Part shown: positions 19,084 through 27,981 of the stretch, piece after piece | Numbering within the stretch: position 1 is the first letter of the stretch | Layout of the letters: the number at the start of each line of letters is the position of its first letter | Assembly: GCF_900110065.1 (NCBI RefSeq) | Contig: NZ_FOCI01000002.1 | Location: forward strand, 124,001 to 188,000 | Origin: Loktanella fryxellensis | Lineage (GTDB): Bacteria; Pseudomonadota; Alphaproteobacteria; Rhodobacterales; Rhodobacteraceae | Direction: 5' to 3' | Length of the DNA: 64,000 nucleotides | Notes under the pieces: model-generated | Seen by the model: only the letters and a program-made list of their open reading frames with translations | The model's database searches: none | What the model was told of the DNA's origin: nothing | Program-made: the position numbers and the translations under genes

Positions 19084-20135
19084 GTCAGGTCGCCGGGCCT
19101 CATGGCACGGTCGAACAGGTGGCTGGCCCGCGCCCAGACGTCGGACGCGGGTGTCGCCAGATGCGGCAACAGCTGGTCCGCGAAATCCTGCGAGGATTCG
19201 CGCGGCATGAGCGAGGGCAGGTTGTCGATCGCCGTCACGTCCAGCACCGGTGCATCGTGCACCCGCAGCGCAGGGGCGTCCCATGTCGTCACGCGGTCAT
19301 AGACCTTGATCGGTGAAAAGTCGCTGTCGGGATCGCAGGCGATATCTCCGATCACGCTCAGGCGGCGGGGGGCGACCTTGGCGCTGGCAGGCACGAAGAC
19401 CGGCGTGCCGGGCCGTGCGAGGATGCAGTTCAGAAACAGCTCGTGGGTCAGGATCTGCGGGAACGGCCCGCCGCTGGCGGTGTCGGCCATGTCCCACAGG
19501 GTCGTGGCGACGCCCATGTCGCGGCACAGGTCGGCGGCACCCGTGCCGACCCGGCCCAGCGCCCCGATGATCAGCGCGGTGGGCCGCTCGGTGCCCAGTT
19601 GCACCAGATCGCCCTGCAGGTCCGCCAGCAGATGCGTCTGACTGGCGACCGCGCGCACCGGCCCCATCGGGCTGCCGCGCTGCTGCGCCATCCACGCCAT
19701 CAGGCTGACCGCCGCCCCCGCATAGCCGGCCCAATAGCCGAAGGCGGCGACGCGGCGACCGCTGTCGTCGACAAGATACTCGAGGTCCAGCAACCGCCCG
19801 CCGCCCGCGCGGAAGCGGTCCAGCAGCACGCGCCCGTCGGGCTGCCCCTTGTAGGCGTGACCGAACATGATGTGGGTGTGGCGCAGCGGCGTGCCGTCGG
19901 CCGGCAATTCCTTCAACCCGAAGATTAGCGCGTCCAGCGGCGCATCGACCCACGCGCCCTCGGCCGCGACCGTCGCGCCGGCGGCGGCGTAGTCCGCGAT
20001 GGGCACGCAACGCTGGCGGCTGTCCTCGACCGTCACGGTCAGCCCCGCCTTGACGAGCGCGGCCACGCCTTCCGGCATGATCCCCACACGTGCCTCGTGA
20101 TCGCGGGATTCAGCGCGGACCCACAGATGCGTCAT
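19080..20135 (-). CDS. Saccharopine dehydrogenase (lysine-forming)-like protein
   Basis: The 351-residue protein has the alanine dehydrogenase/PNT-like N-terminal domain (HLWVRAESRDHEARVGIMPE, then FGLKELPADG and HIMFGHAYKGQ) and a Rossmann domain (ALIIGALGRVGTGAADLCRDMG near residue 200). This is the layout of fungal-type NAD-dependent saccharopine dehydrogenase (Lys1). In bacteria such proteins may act in lysine metabolism or on related secondary amines; the organism also has dapB, so lysine biosynthesis by the fungal alpha-aminoadipate route is not implied. The ATG at 20135 overlaps the upstream GST gene stop by four bases. Confidence 0.85.
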   Translation of the reverse strand: MTHLWVRAESRDHEARVGIMPEGVAALVKAGLTVTVEDSRQRCVPIADYAAAGATVAAEGAWVDAPLDALIFGLKELPADGTPLRHTHIMFGHAYKGQPDGRVLLDRFRAGGGRLLDLEYLVDDSGRRVAAFGYWAGYAGAAVSLMAWMAQQRGSPMGPVRAVASQTHLLADLQGDLVQLGTERPTALIIGALGRVGTGAADLCRDMGVATTLWDMADTASGGPFPQILTHELFLNCILARPGTPVFVPASAKVAPRRLSVIGDIACDPDSDFSPIKVYDRVTTWDAPALRVHDAPVLDVTAIDNLPSLMPRESSQDFADQLLPHLATPASDVWARASHLFDRAMRPGDLT

Positions 20136-20749
20136 GCCAGCACCCCTTTTGCGCGCGCCGCCTGCACGGACGCGCGGTCGTTCATCATCGCCTGATGGGC
20201 GGCGAGTTTCGGGTAATCCGCCACGTCGATCTTCAGCCGCGACGCAAAGGCGGTCAGCACGAACAGCCACGGATCGGCCAGGGTATAGCCGTCGCCCACC
20301 ACGAAGGGGGCGAGGTCGAGGTGGCCTTCGAGATATGCGAGCGAGGCGGCGAAGGTTTCCGGCGCCTTCGCGGTCATGTCGTCCCACGATGCCTGTCTGT
20401 CGGCCCAGCGCGCGCCGCGCAGGGCGTGGGCAAAGTTTACGTGCAGGGTGGCGGCCAGATAATACATCGTCTCGCGCATCCGTGCGGCCTGGAACGCATC
20501 GGCTGGCACCAGATGCGGCCCATGAACCGCCGCCAGCCAGTAGAGGATCGCTCCCGTTTCCGTCAGCACGCCCGCGTCCGTCACCAGCACCGGCACGCGC
20601 CCCTTCGGGTTCAGCGCCAGATGCGCCGGGGCGGCCTGCGCCTTGGTTACGAAATCGACGAGGACGGCGGTGTAGTCCAGCCCCAGCTCCTCCAGCACGA
20701 TGGCGATGGTGGGGGCGACGGTCAGCGGGTTGTAATGCAGCGTCAGCAT
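20132..20749 (-). CDS. Glutathione S-transferase family protein
   Basis: The protein has 205 residues, the usual length of a soluble GST. The thioredoxin-like N-terminal domain (MLTLHYNPLTVAPTIAIVLEE) carries the glutathione-binding block NPKGRVPVLVTDAGVLTETGAIL, with the cis-Pro and ET pair. The helical C-terminal domain contains FVVGDGYTLADPWLFVL with the conserved capping-box Asp. Substrate not predictable. It lies between the histidine phosphatase gene (ten bases upstream) and the saccharopine dehydrogenase-like gene, with which it overlaps, forming a three-gene minus-strand operon. Confidence 0.92.
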   Translation of the reverse strand: MLTLHYNPLTVAPTIAIVLEELGLDYTAVLVDFVTKAQAAPAHLALNPKGRVPVLVTDAGVLTETGAILYWLAAVHGPHLVPADAFQAARMRETMYYLAATLHVNFAHALRGARWADRQASWDDMTAKAPETFAASLAYLEGHLDLAPFVVGDGYTLADPWLFVLTAFASRLKIDVADYPKLAAHQAMMNDRASVQAARAKGVLA

Positions 20750-20758
20750 GAGTGGCCT

Positions 20759-21403
20759 TCAGTAATAGGTGCGCTGGTCGGCGCGCGCGGCGGTGTCGAG
20801 GTGCGGGGCGCCGTTGTAGCACGTCAGCAGCGGGCCGTGATCGGCGATCTGGATGCGATGCACGGAGGTGTTCATGATCGGCAGCGCGATCCGCGCCATC
20901 TGCGGGATATCGAGGCCGAGCACGTCCGAGATCGCCTGCGCGATGATCCCGCCAGAGGTGACGCACAGCACGCGCCGCCCCGGCTGGGCCGCCATCGCCA
21001 TGACCTCCGCCACGCGGCTGCGGAACGTATCGTAGGTTTCCGCGCTGCCGATCTGACCCTGCCGCCACGCGGTCAGGGTGGCGGGAAAGTGGGTGACGAA
21101 ATCTTCCGGGCTGGTGCGTTCCGTGCCGTTCAGCGCCGTCATCTCGTGTGTGAGGTCGTAGTAGGCGATCTCGTTCAGGCGGGCGTCGGTGGCCGCGTCG
21201 GCGTATCCCATGCGCGACACCGTTTCACGCTGCCGCCGCAGGGTGCCGGACAGCACGAGGTCGAAGGGCCGGTCATGGTCGCGCATCCACTCACCCAGCA
21301 GGGTTGCCTGTGCGTGACCGAGGTCCGACAGGCGGTCATAGTCTGCCTCTGTCGTGGCGGCGGAATTGGCCTGCCCGTGGCGGACCAGCGTGATTTCACC
21401 CAT
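20759..21403 (-). CDS. Histidine phosphatase (phosphoglycerate mutase-like) family protein
   Basis: The 214-residue protein begins with the phosphohistidine motif ITLVRHGQANS (residues 4-14; the RHG His is the phosphate acceptor). The second half carries the proton-donor region NEIAYYD and the late CVTSGGIIAQAI, where a GH pair is usual in this family and here reads TSGG, so the second active-site His may be absent or shifted. It starts at the ATG at 21403 with GGGGAGA upstream; an in-frame start 54 bases further upstream is less likely. First gene of the minus-strand set with GST and saccharopine dehydrogenase, divergent from recQ. Confidence 0.87.
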   Translation of the reverse strand: MGEITLVRHGQANSAATTEADYDRLSDLGHAQATLLGEWMRDHDRPFDLVLSGTLRRQRETVSRMGYADAATDARLNEIAYYDLTHEMTALNGTERTSPEDFVTHFPATLTAWRQGQIGSAETYDTFRSRVAEVMAMAAQPGRRVLCVTSGGIIAQAISDVLGLDIPQMARIALPIMNTSVHRIQIADHGPLLTCYNGAPHLDTAARADQRTYY

Positions 21404-21467
21404 GCGGCGTCTCCCCTTGTCTGCGGTCTGGGTAAGGCGTCGGGTGTCCGATGGCAACGGCGCGGAT

Positions 21468-21516
21468 GGGGGTGGGGTCGAACCCTCCGGGGGGAGTACT
21501 TGGCAAAAAGCGAGGA
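21468..21516. repeat. Degenerate copy of the window's palindromic intergenic repeat
   Basis: The stretch between the phosphatase gene and recQ contains CCTCCGGGGGGAGTACTTGG followed by CAAAAAGCGAGG, which matches the tail of the repeats at 43201, 47622 and 62459 (CCCCCGGAGTATTTG then GGCAAGATG). Only the tail is recognisable here. No gene was found in the 205 bases between 21404 and 21608; the recQ promoter should be in the remaining part. Confidence 0.5.
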
Positions 21517-21608
21517 CACGGCGTCAGCGGTACAGGTGGGCGTTCAGCCCTTGTTTACCGATTCGGGGCATGAAATTGTAGCCCCCACAGGCAAGGGACG
21601 GACGGACG

Positions 21609-23642
21609 ATGCAGGCTGCGACGCTGCTGCGCGACATCTTTGGATTCGACGGGTTCCGCCCCGGTCAGGAAGAGATCGTCGATGCCGTCGTGGCGGGGCG
21701 CAACACGCTGGCGATCATGCCGACGGGCGGCGGCAAATCGCTGTGCTTCCAGTTGCCGGCACTGGTGCGGCCGGGGGTAACGGTCGTGATTTCGCCGCTC
21801 ATCGCGCTGATGCGCGATCAAGTGCGGGGATTGCAGGCGGCAGGGGTCGCTGCGGGCGCGCTGACATCCGGCAACACCGAGGAGGAGACGGAGGCGGTCT
21901 GGGCGCAACTGGCGGCTGGCACGCTGAAGCTGCTCTACATGGCGCCGGAACGGCTGGCGTCGTTCGGCACGCAGCGGATGCTGCGCGAGGCGAACGTGAC
22001 GCTGATCGCGGTGGACGAGGCGCATTGCGTCAGCCAGTGGGGCCATGATTTCCGCCCCGATTACCTGCGCATCGGCGAATTGCGGGGGATGCTGGACGTG
22101 CCGCTGGCGGCCTTTACCGCGACGGCGGACGCGGAAACGCAGGTCGAAATCGTGGAAAAGCTGTTCGGCGGGGTCTCTCCCGCGACGTTCCTGCGCGGCT
22201 TCGACCGGCCGAACATCCACCTCGCCTTTGCGGTGAAGGACAATCCGCGCACCCAGATCCTCGGGTTCGCCGCCGCCCGCAAGGGGCAGTCCGGCATCGT
22301 CTATTGCGGCACGCGCGCTAAGACCGAGACGCTGAGCGCGGCACTGGGGCAGGCTGGACACAGCGCCTGTCATTACCACGGCGGCATGGACGCGCAGGCG
22401 CGACGCGACGTGGAACGGCGGTTCCAGCAGGAGGACGGGTTGATCGTGACGGCGACCGTCGCCTTTGGCATGGGGATCGACAAGCCCGACATCCGCTGGG
22501 TCGCCCATGCGGATCTGCCCAAGTCGATCGAGGGCTATTATCAGGAGATCGGCCGCGCGGGCCGCGACGGCGAACCGGCGGAGACGATGACACTCTATGG
22601 GCCCGATGACATCCGCTATCGCCGGACCCAGATCGACGAGGGGCTGGCCCCGCCGGAGCGGCGCGACGCGGATCACGGGCGGCTGAATGCGCTGCTGGGG
22701 CTGGCCGAGGCGTTGACCTGCAGGCGTGTGAACCTGCTGCGATACTTCGGAGAGGACCCGCAGCCCTGCGGCAACTGCGACCTGTGCGATACCCCTGCCG
22801 AAACCTTCGACGCGACGCAGGCTGTGCGCATGGCGCTGTCGGCGGCGCTGCGCACCGACGAATGGTTCGGGGCGGGGCATCTGATCGACATCGTGATGGG
22901 GGCCGACACGCCCAAGATCCGCGAGCGCGGCCACGACGCCCTGCCCACCTATGGCGTGGGGCGCGAATGGAACAAGCGCCAGTGGCAGGCGATCTTTCGT
23001 CAGATGATGGGGCGCGACCTGTTCCGCCCCGATCCCGAACGCCACGGTGCCCTGCGGATGACAGAGGCGGCGCGCCCCATCCTGCGCGGCGAGGCTGTGG
23101 TGATCCTGCGCCGCGACACGGTGACGAACGCCAAGTTCAGCCCCGCCGTCCGCGCCATGGTCAGCGAGGAGGATGCGCCGCTGCTGTCCGCATTGAAGGC
23201 CAAGCGTCGCGCGCTGGCCGAGGCTGCGGGTGGGCCCGCCTATATCATCTTCAACGACAAGACGCTGATCGAGATGGCGGAGGCCAAGCCCGCCACGCTC
23301 GACCAGATGGCGCGGATCGGCGGCGTGGGGGCCAAGAAGCTGGAGAGTTATGGTCGCGCGTTCCTTGAGGTGATCGCGGGTGCCGTGGATCAGGTGCACC
23401 CCGCCCGGATGAAGCTGGCGGGGCGCACCGAAGGGGCCGTCTATGACCGGCTGCTGGCCGCACAGGCGGATCTGGCGCGAGGGCCGGACGGCCATGACAA
23501 ACCGATGAGCTGTTCCGCGGCGCAACTGGCCAAGGTCGCGCAACTGCGTCAGGCGGATGCGGATGCGGTGGCGCGCGTGATCGGAGAGCGGCACGCGGAA
23601 CGGTTCGGCGATGCGTTCCTGGCGGTTCTGACCGACGGCTGA
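21609..23642 (+). CDS. recQ: ATP-dependent DNA helicase RecQ
   Basis: RecQ is a 3'-5' superfamily 2 helicase acting in recombination and fork repair. The 677-residue protein shows motif 0 GFDGFRPGQEEIVDAV, Walker A MPTGGGKSLCFQ near residue 40, DEAHCVSQWGHDFRPDY near residue 137, helicase-C motifs VATVAFGMGIDKPDIRWVAH and EIGRAGRDG, the RQC zinc module (CRRVNLLRYFGED, CGNCDLC) and a C-terminal HRDC domain (LDQMARIGGVGAKKLESYG). About 60-75 residues follow the HRDC core. Length and domain order are those of complete RecQ. It is alone on the plus strand, with yaaA 85 bases downstream. Confidence 0.97.
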   Translation: MQAATLLRDIFGFDGFRPGQEEIVDAVVAGRNTLAIMPTGGGKSLCFQLPALVRPGVTVVISPLIALMRDQVRGLQAAGVAAGALTSGNTEEETEAVWAQLAAGTLKLLYMAPERLASFGTQRMLREANVTLIAVDEAHCVSQWGHDFRPDYLRIGELRGMLDVPLAAFTATADAETQVEIVEKLFGGVSPATFLRGFDRPNIHLAFAVKDNPRTQILGFAAARKGQSGIVYCGTRAKTETLSAALGQAGHSACHYHGGMDAQARRDVERRFQQEDGLIVTATVAFGMGIDKPDIRWVAHADLPKSIEGYYQEIGRAGRDGEPAETMTLYGPDDIRYRRTQIDEGLAPPERRDADHGRLNALLGLAEALTCRRVNLLRYFGEDPQPCGNCDLCDTPAETFDATQAVRMALSAALRTDEWFGAGHLIDIVMGADTPKIRERGHDALPTYGVGREWNKRQWQAIFRQMMGRDLFRPDPERHGALRMTEAARPILRGEAVVILRRDTVTNAKFSPAVRAMVSEEDAPLLSALKAKRRALAEAAGGPAYIIFNDKTLIEMAEAKPATLDQMARIGGVGAKKLESYGRAFLEVIAGAVDQVHPARMKLAGRTEGAVYDRLLAAQADLARGPDGHDKPMSCSAAQLAKVAQLRQADADAVARVIGERHAERFGDAFLAVLTDG

Positions 23643-23727
23643 TCGGGCGACTGATCCTGCGACAGTCACGCGGCTGGAATCCGGGGGGCGGGCTGCTAGA
23701 AGGCTGTCACGTCACAAGGAGAAGCCG

Positions 23728-24495
23728 ATGCTCGTCACCCTGTCGCCCGCAAAATCGTTGGACCTGTCGCCCGTGGACCTGACGCCGACGCAGCCGCAGT
23801 TCGCGCAGGATGCGGCGCGGCTGGCCCGTACGATGCGGGGCCAGACCCTGACACAACTGCGCAGCCTGATGGCGATTTCGGACGACCTGGCGCGGCTGAA
23901 CCGCGACCGGTTCCGGGCCTTCTCCGACATGCCCGAGGCGGAGGCGGTGAAGCCCGCCGCATGGATGTTCGACGGCGACACCTATACCGGACTCGATGCG
24001 CGGTCGCTGCAGCCCGACGACATCGCCTTTGCGCAGGACCACCTGTGCATCCTGTCGGGTCTATACGGTCTGCTGCGCCCCCTCGATGCGATCCAGCCCT
24101 ACCGGTTGGAGATGGGCAGCCGGTTGAAGACGCGGCGGGGTAGCACGCTCTATGCCTATTGGGGCGATGCGATTGCACAGGCGCTGAATGCGCAGGCTGC
24201 CGTGACCGGCACACAGACGCTGATCAACTGCGCCAGTCAGGAATACTTCGCGGCCGCCAACCGGTCGGCCTTGAAATTGCGGGTCATCACACCCCAGTTC
24301 CTGGAGGTGAAGGACGGCCGTCCCAAGATCGTGTCGTTCTTTGCCAAACGGGCCCGCGGCGCGATGGCGCGCTATATCGTGACGGAACGACTGACCGATC
24401 CCGACGCGATCCGCGGGTTCACGGCGGGTGGGTATGCCTACGACCCGGATTTGTCGGATGATGCCACATGGGCCTTTACCCGCACGGCGGCATAG
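23728..24495 (+). CDS. yaaA: Peroxide stress protein YaaA (DUF328)
   Basis: The 255-residue protein matches YaaA over its length: LVTLSPAKSLD at the N-terminus, AAWMFDGDTYTGLDA, FAQDHLCILSGLYGLLRPLDAIQPYRLEMGS split over residues 106-135, NCASQEYF and the C-terminal AKRARGAMARYI. In E. coli YaaA lowers intracellular free iron during hydrogen peroxide stress and has a DNA-binding helix-hairpin-helix-like element. A purine-rich AAGGAGAAG precedes the ATG, a strong ribosome binding site. No operon partners: recQ ends 85 bases upstream and an AT-rich gap follows. Confidence 0.95.
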   Translation: MLVTLSPAKSLDLSPVDLTPTQPQFAQDAARLARTMRGQTLTQLRSLMAISDDLARLNRDRFRAFSDMPEAEAVKPAAWMFDGDTYTGLDARSLQPDDIAFAQDHLCILSGLYGLLRPLDAIQPYRLEMGSRLKTRRGSTLYAYWGDAIAQALNAQAAVTGTQTLINCASQEYFAAANRSALKLRVITPQFLEVKDGRPKIVSFFAKRARGAMARYIVTERLTDPDAIRGFTAGGYAYDPDLSDDATWAFTRTAA

Positions 24496-24847
24496 CCTGC
24501 ACATCGGATCCAAGGCCGTCCGCAGTCACGAAATGCTCAAAAATATGTCTATATTCACATGGTTGAGTAGTGGCATCCTGCGATGGCGGATGACACGTAA
24601 ACGCCCCTGAAAAGTTCCATCACATTCAAGGCCAAGTGTGCATTATTCTGCACACGCCGCCGTGATAATGGTAAATTACATATATATCAAAGGTTTGGGG
24701 CAAGCCGATCTTAGCCCATGTCGCAAAAAGTATACAGTTGCTGCAACGGGCGCCGAAAGACGCCGGAGAGTCTCGAACTTTTGGGCGGTGACGCGCATTT
24801 ACCAGCCAGAACCCGCACTGCTGCGGGCAGTCGAAAAGGATTTCACC
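24496..24847. promoter_or_regulatory. AT-rich intergenic region upstream of the DUF481 gene
   Basis: These 352 bases contain no recognisable gene and are far richer in A and T than their surroundings (for example AAAAATATGTCTATATTCAC at 24539 and the ATATATATC stretch near 24680). They include a perfect inverted repeat, GTGTGCA-ttattc-TGCACAC, at 24636-24655, which looks like an operator for a dimeric regulator, and TATATA-like sequence 25-50 bases downstream of it that could be a -10 element. The downstream gene has a long leader of over 100 bases. Base composition suggests either a strong regulated promoter or a remnant of acquired DNA. Confidence 0.5.
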
Positions 24848-25726
24848 ATGACCAAGATCGTCAACGTCTTCGTGGCCGCCGCCGCCGCCGCAACCATCGC
24901 CGGTGCCGTGTCCGCACAGGAAACCACGTTCCGCACCGAATCCGCCGCCGCTGACCAGTTCGATGACCTGCAAGAGCAGATCTCGGACGATGCAGAGCGT
25001 GACGTGAACCGTTTCGGCAACGAAGGCCGCACCGTTGGCACGTATGGTTCGGTTGCGTTGCGCGCATCGTCCGTCAGCGACGACAATGGCCGCACCGACC
25101 CGACCGACCCCGATGCGCTGATCAGCGACGAGTCCTATGACGTCGGTGTCGGCCTGCGTTACGGTTCGTTCGACGGCGTGAACGGCATCGACACCACCGC
25201 GACCTACAACTACAGCGAAGTGAACGGCAACGTCGACACGAAGGAACTGTTCCTGGGTGCGGATTACCGTCGTGACTTCGGCCCGCGCTACTTCGGCTAC
25301 GGCAAGCTGGACGCCAAGTTCGACGACGTCGCCGACAACTCCGAGAACTTCACCGACGCATTCGTGGGTGCCGGTGTCGGTTACCGTATCCTGAACGACG
25401 AGATCAGCCAGTGGTCGGTTCAGGCTGGTCCGGGCTATCGCTACACAGAGTCCGTGACCAACGGCGAAACCTCGGAAGTCGCCGGTTCGGTGTCGTCCAA
25501 CTACTACCGCTCGCTCAGCGCGACGTCCTACATCACCAACGATACCGACGTGATCTTCTCTGACGCGTCGACCCTGGTGAACAACGACCTGGCGCTGAAC
25601 GTTTCCGTGTCGAACGCCCTGTCGCTGCGCACGTCGCTGACGACCGCGTTCAACGACGATCTGGATAGCGATTTCGGCGACGCGTCCAACACCCTTGGCG
25701 TGGCAGTCGTGTACAACTTCAACTGA
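24848..25726 (+). CDS. DUF481-type outer-membrane protein
   Basis: The 292-residue product has a signal peptide (IVNVFVAAAAAATIAGAVSAQ, cut near residue 23). After a short acidic region (QFDDLQEQISDDAERDVNRFGNEG) the rest is built of alternating amphipathic strands such as SYDVGVGLRYGSF, TATYNYSEVNGNVD, ELFLGADYRRDFG, VGAGVGYRI and the C-terminal LGVAVVYNFN, which ends in an aromatic-x-Asn pattern seen in outer-membrane beta barrels. This matches DUF481 (YdiY-like) proteins, whose role is unknown; in E. coli YdiY is acid-induced. The ATG at 24848 was chosen because the signal peptide begins there; sequence upstream is AT-rich noncoding. A strong terminator follows. Confidence 0.82.
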   Translation: MTKIVNVFVAAAAAATIAGAVSAQETTFRTESAAADQFDDLQEQISDDAERDVNRFGNEGRTVGTYGSVALRASSVSDDNGRTDPTDPDALISDESYDVGVGLRYGSFDGVNGIDTTATYNYSEVNGNVDTKELFLGADYRRDFGPRYFGYGKLDAKFDDVADNSENFTDAFVGAGVGYRILNDEISQWSVQAGPGYRYTESVTNGETSEVAGSVSSNYYRSLSATSYITNDTDVIFSDASTLVNNDLALNVSVSNALSLRTSLTTAFNDDLDSDFGDASNTLGVAVVYNFN

Positions 25727-25761
25727 TACTTCGGATTGCATTCCCGGATATCGCTGAAGAC

Positions 25762-25787
25762 GGGCGGTGGCGAAAGCCACCGCCCGA
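25762..25787 (+). terminator. Hairpin terminator after the DUF481 gene
   Basis: A perfect 11-bp GC-rich stem (CGGGCGGTGGC / GCCACCGCCCG) closed by a GAAA tetraloop starts 36 bases after the DUF481 stop. The following bases (ATTGCAATT) are only moderately U-rich. The stable GNRA loop makes this a convincing transcription end. Confidence 0.82.
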
Positions 25788-25825
25788 TTGCAATTAAAGG
25801 CCTCGCGCAGTGGGGCGAAATTAAT

Positions 25826-25839
25826 TGAACGGTCGTTCA
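25826..25839. promoter_or_regulatory. TetR-family-type operator palindrome upstream of the acyl-CoA ligase/liv cluster
   Basis: The sequence TGAACGGTCGTTCA is a perfect 6-2-6 inverted repeat flanked by A/T-rich bases (AATTAAT before, TAAAAATATTTG after). GAAC-N-GTTC-type palindromes of this kind are typical of TetR-family regulators of fatty-acid or aromatic-acid catabolism. It lies 120 bases upstream of the FadD-type gene, where its promoter is expected. No regulator gene is adjacent, so the repressor would be encoded elsewhere. Confidence 0.6.
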
Positions 25840-25958
25840 TAAAAATATTTGACGCAAGCGGTCCAGTCGTTCCACACTCGACCCAAGCGAACGCGCGAGG
25901 AGGCGTGGTCGTGGCGGGTCCGGCCGGTCCGGTCCCGTGGTGCGTAGGGGGGGTCTGC

Positions 25959-27917
25959 ATGTCATCAGCTGCGCCGGGCGCCGCGCCCGTCAGTGTTCCA
26001 CATCTGCTGGCCCATAACGTGGCCCGTCATGGCAGCAAGGCGGCCTACCGCGAAAAGGAATTCGGGATCTGGCAAAGCTGGACCTGGGCGCAGGCGGCAG
26101 AGCAGATCGACGCCCTGGCACTTGGCCTGCTGGAAATGGGGGCTGCCCCCGGCGATCACATCGCCATTTCGGGACGCAATCGTCCCGCCCTGTACTGGGC
26201 GATGGTAGCGGCGCAGAAGCTGGGGTGTGTCCCGGTGCCCCTGTACCAAGAAGCTGCGGTCGAAGAGATCGCCTATGCGCTGGAACACAGCGGGGCGCGG
26301 TTCGCCATCGCCGGCGATCAGGAACAGGTCGACAAGCTGACTGAGGCGCGAGCCAGCCTGCCGGGGTTGGAGCGGATCATCTACCTCGACGGGCGCGGGT
26401 TGCGCCGTTACGACCATGCGACGCTGACGTCCTATGCCGACGTGCAGGCGATGGGCCGCGCGTCCGGCCGGCGGGCCGAGATGCAGGCCCGCACCGATGC
26501 GCGCACCTATGACGACACCTGTGTGATGCTCTACACCTCTGGCACCACGGGGCGGCCCAAGGGCGTGGTGCTGTCGAACCGCAACGTGATCGAGACATCG
26601 AAGAACTCTGCCATCTTCGACAGTCTGCGCGCGGGCGACGAGGTGCTGGCCTACCTCCCGATGGCGTGGGTGGGGGATTTCATCTTTTCCGTGGGGCAGG
26701 CGATGTGGACGGGGTTCTGCGTGAACTGCCCCGAAAGCCCCGACACCATGCTGACCGACCTGAGGGAGATCGGGCCCACCTATTTCTTTGCCCCGCCCCG
26801 CGTGTTCGAGGGGCAGTTGACCACTGTGATGATCCGGATGGAGGATGCGGGACGGGTCAAGAAATGGCTCTTCGATCACTACATGGCCGTCGCCCGCCGG
26901 GTCGGGCCCGCGCTGCTGGACGGGCGGCCCGTGGGCCTGCTGGACCGGCTGCGCTACCGGATCGGCGACCTGCTGGTCTATGGCCCGCTGAAGAATACGC
27001 TGGGCCTGTCGCGCGTGCGCGTCGGCTACACGGCGGGCGAGGCGATCGGGCCGGAGATCTTCGATTTCTACCGCAGCCTCGGGATCAACCTGAAACAGCT
27101 TTACGGTCAGACCGAGGCGACGGTGTTCATCACGCAGCAGCCCGACGGGCAGGTCCGGTCCGACACGGTGGGCGTGCCGTCGCCGGGGGTGGAATTGCGG
27201 ATCGCAGAGAATGGCGAGGTGTTCTACCGCTCTGCCGGGACCTTCGTCGAATACTACAAGAACCCCGACAGCACCGCATCGACCAAGGACGCGGACGGCT
27301 GGGTGGCGACGGGCGACGCCGGTTTCATCGAGGAAGGGTCGGGCCATCTGCGGATCATCGACCGGGCCAAGGACGTGGGCCGCATGGCTGACGGCGCGAT
27401 GTTCGCGCCCAAGTATGTCGAGAACAAGCTGAAGTTCTATCCCGACATCCTCGAGGCGGTGGTGTTCGGCGCAGGCCGGGCGTCCTGTGTCGCGTTCATC
27501 AACATCGACCTGACGGCGGTCGGCAACTGGGCCGAGCGCAACAACATCGCCTATTCCAGCTATCAGGAACTGTCGCAGCACCCCCGCGTGCTGGATCTGG
27601 TGGCGGGGCACGTGAATGCGGTCAATGCCAGCGTGGCGACCGACCCGATGCTGGCGGGCTGCCAGATCCACCGCTTCCTCGTGCTGCACAAGGAGCTCGA
27701 CGCCGACGACGGAGAGATGACGCGGTCGCGCAAGGTCCGCCGCGCCGTGGTGGGCGACAAGTTCGCCGACCTGATCGCCGCCCTCTACGGCGGTGCGGAT
27801 CAGGTCTATACCGAGACGGAAGTGACCTATGAGGATGGCCGCAAGGGCGCGATCAAGGCCACATTGGCGATCCGCGACGCGGTGGTCGTGACGCCTGCGC
27901 GGATGGCTGCGGAATGA
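25959..27917 (+). CDS. Long-chain-type acyl-CoA synthetase (AMP-forming)
   Basis: The 652-residue enzyme activates a carboxylic acid to its CoA thioester via an acyl-adenylate. The P-loop motif LYTSGTTGRPKGVVLSNRN lies near residue 190, the YGQTEATVFIT motif near residue 385, and GDAGFIEEGSGHLRIIDRAKD near residue 450. The last ~150 residues form the C-terminal subdomain. The protein is of the FAA1/FadD15 type, often long-chain-specific, but genes of this type next to Liv transporters may act on aromatic or cyclic acids. Start: ATG 25959 with AGGGGGG upstream; the coding frame continues further upstream but that part contains the operator. It is the first gene of a cluster with livGHM, a binding protein and livF. 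Confidence 0.88.
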   Translation: MSSAAPGAAPVSVPHLLAHNVARHGSKAAYREKEFGIWQSWTWAQAAEQIDALALGLLEMGAAPGDHIAISGRNRPALYWAMVAAQKLGCVPVPLYQEAAVEEIAYALEHSGARFAIAGDQEQVDKLTEARASLPGLERIIYLDGRGLRRYDHATLTSYADVQAMGRASGRRAEMQARTDARTYDDTCVMLYTSGTTGRPKGVVLSNRNVIETSKNSAIFDSLRAGDEVLAYLPMAWVGDFIFSVGQAMWTGFCVNCPESPDTMLTDLREIGPTYFFAPPRVFEGQLTTVMIRMEDAGRVKKWLFDHYMAVARRVGPALLDGRPVGLLDRLRYRIGDLLVYGPLKNTLGLSRVRVGYTAGEAIGPEIFDFYRSLGINLKQLYGQTEATVFITQQPDGQVRSDTVGVPSPGVELRIAENGEVFYRSAGTFVEYYKNPDSTASTKDADGWVATGDAGFIEEGSGHLRIIDRAKDVGRMADGAMFAPKYVENKLKFYPDILEAVVFGAGRASCVAFINIDLTAVGNWAERNNIAYSSYQELSQHPRVLDLVAGHVNAVNASVATDPMLAGCQIHRFLVLHKELDADDGEMTRSRKVRRAVVGDKFADLIAALYGGADQVYTETEVTYEDGRKGAIKATLAIRDAVVVTPARMAAE

Positions 27918-27981
27918 CGGGCGTGCCGCCCATCAGCCTTCGGCGAGAGTTTTTTCGGTCGGATGAACGGGGGGACCGCGC

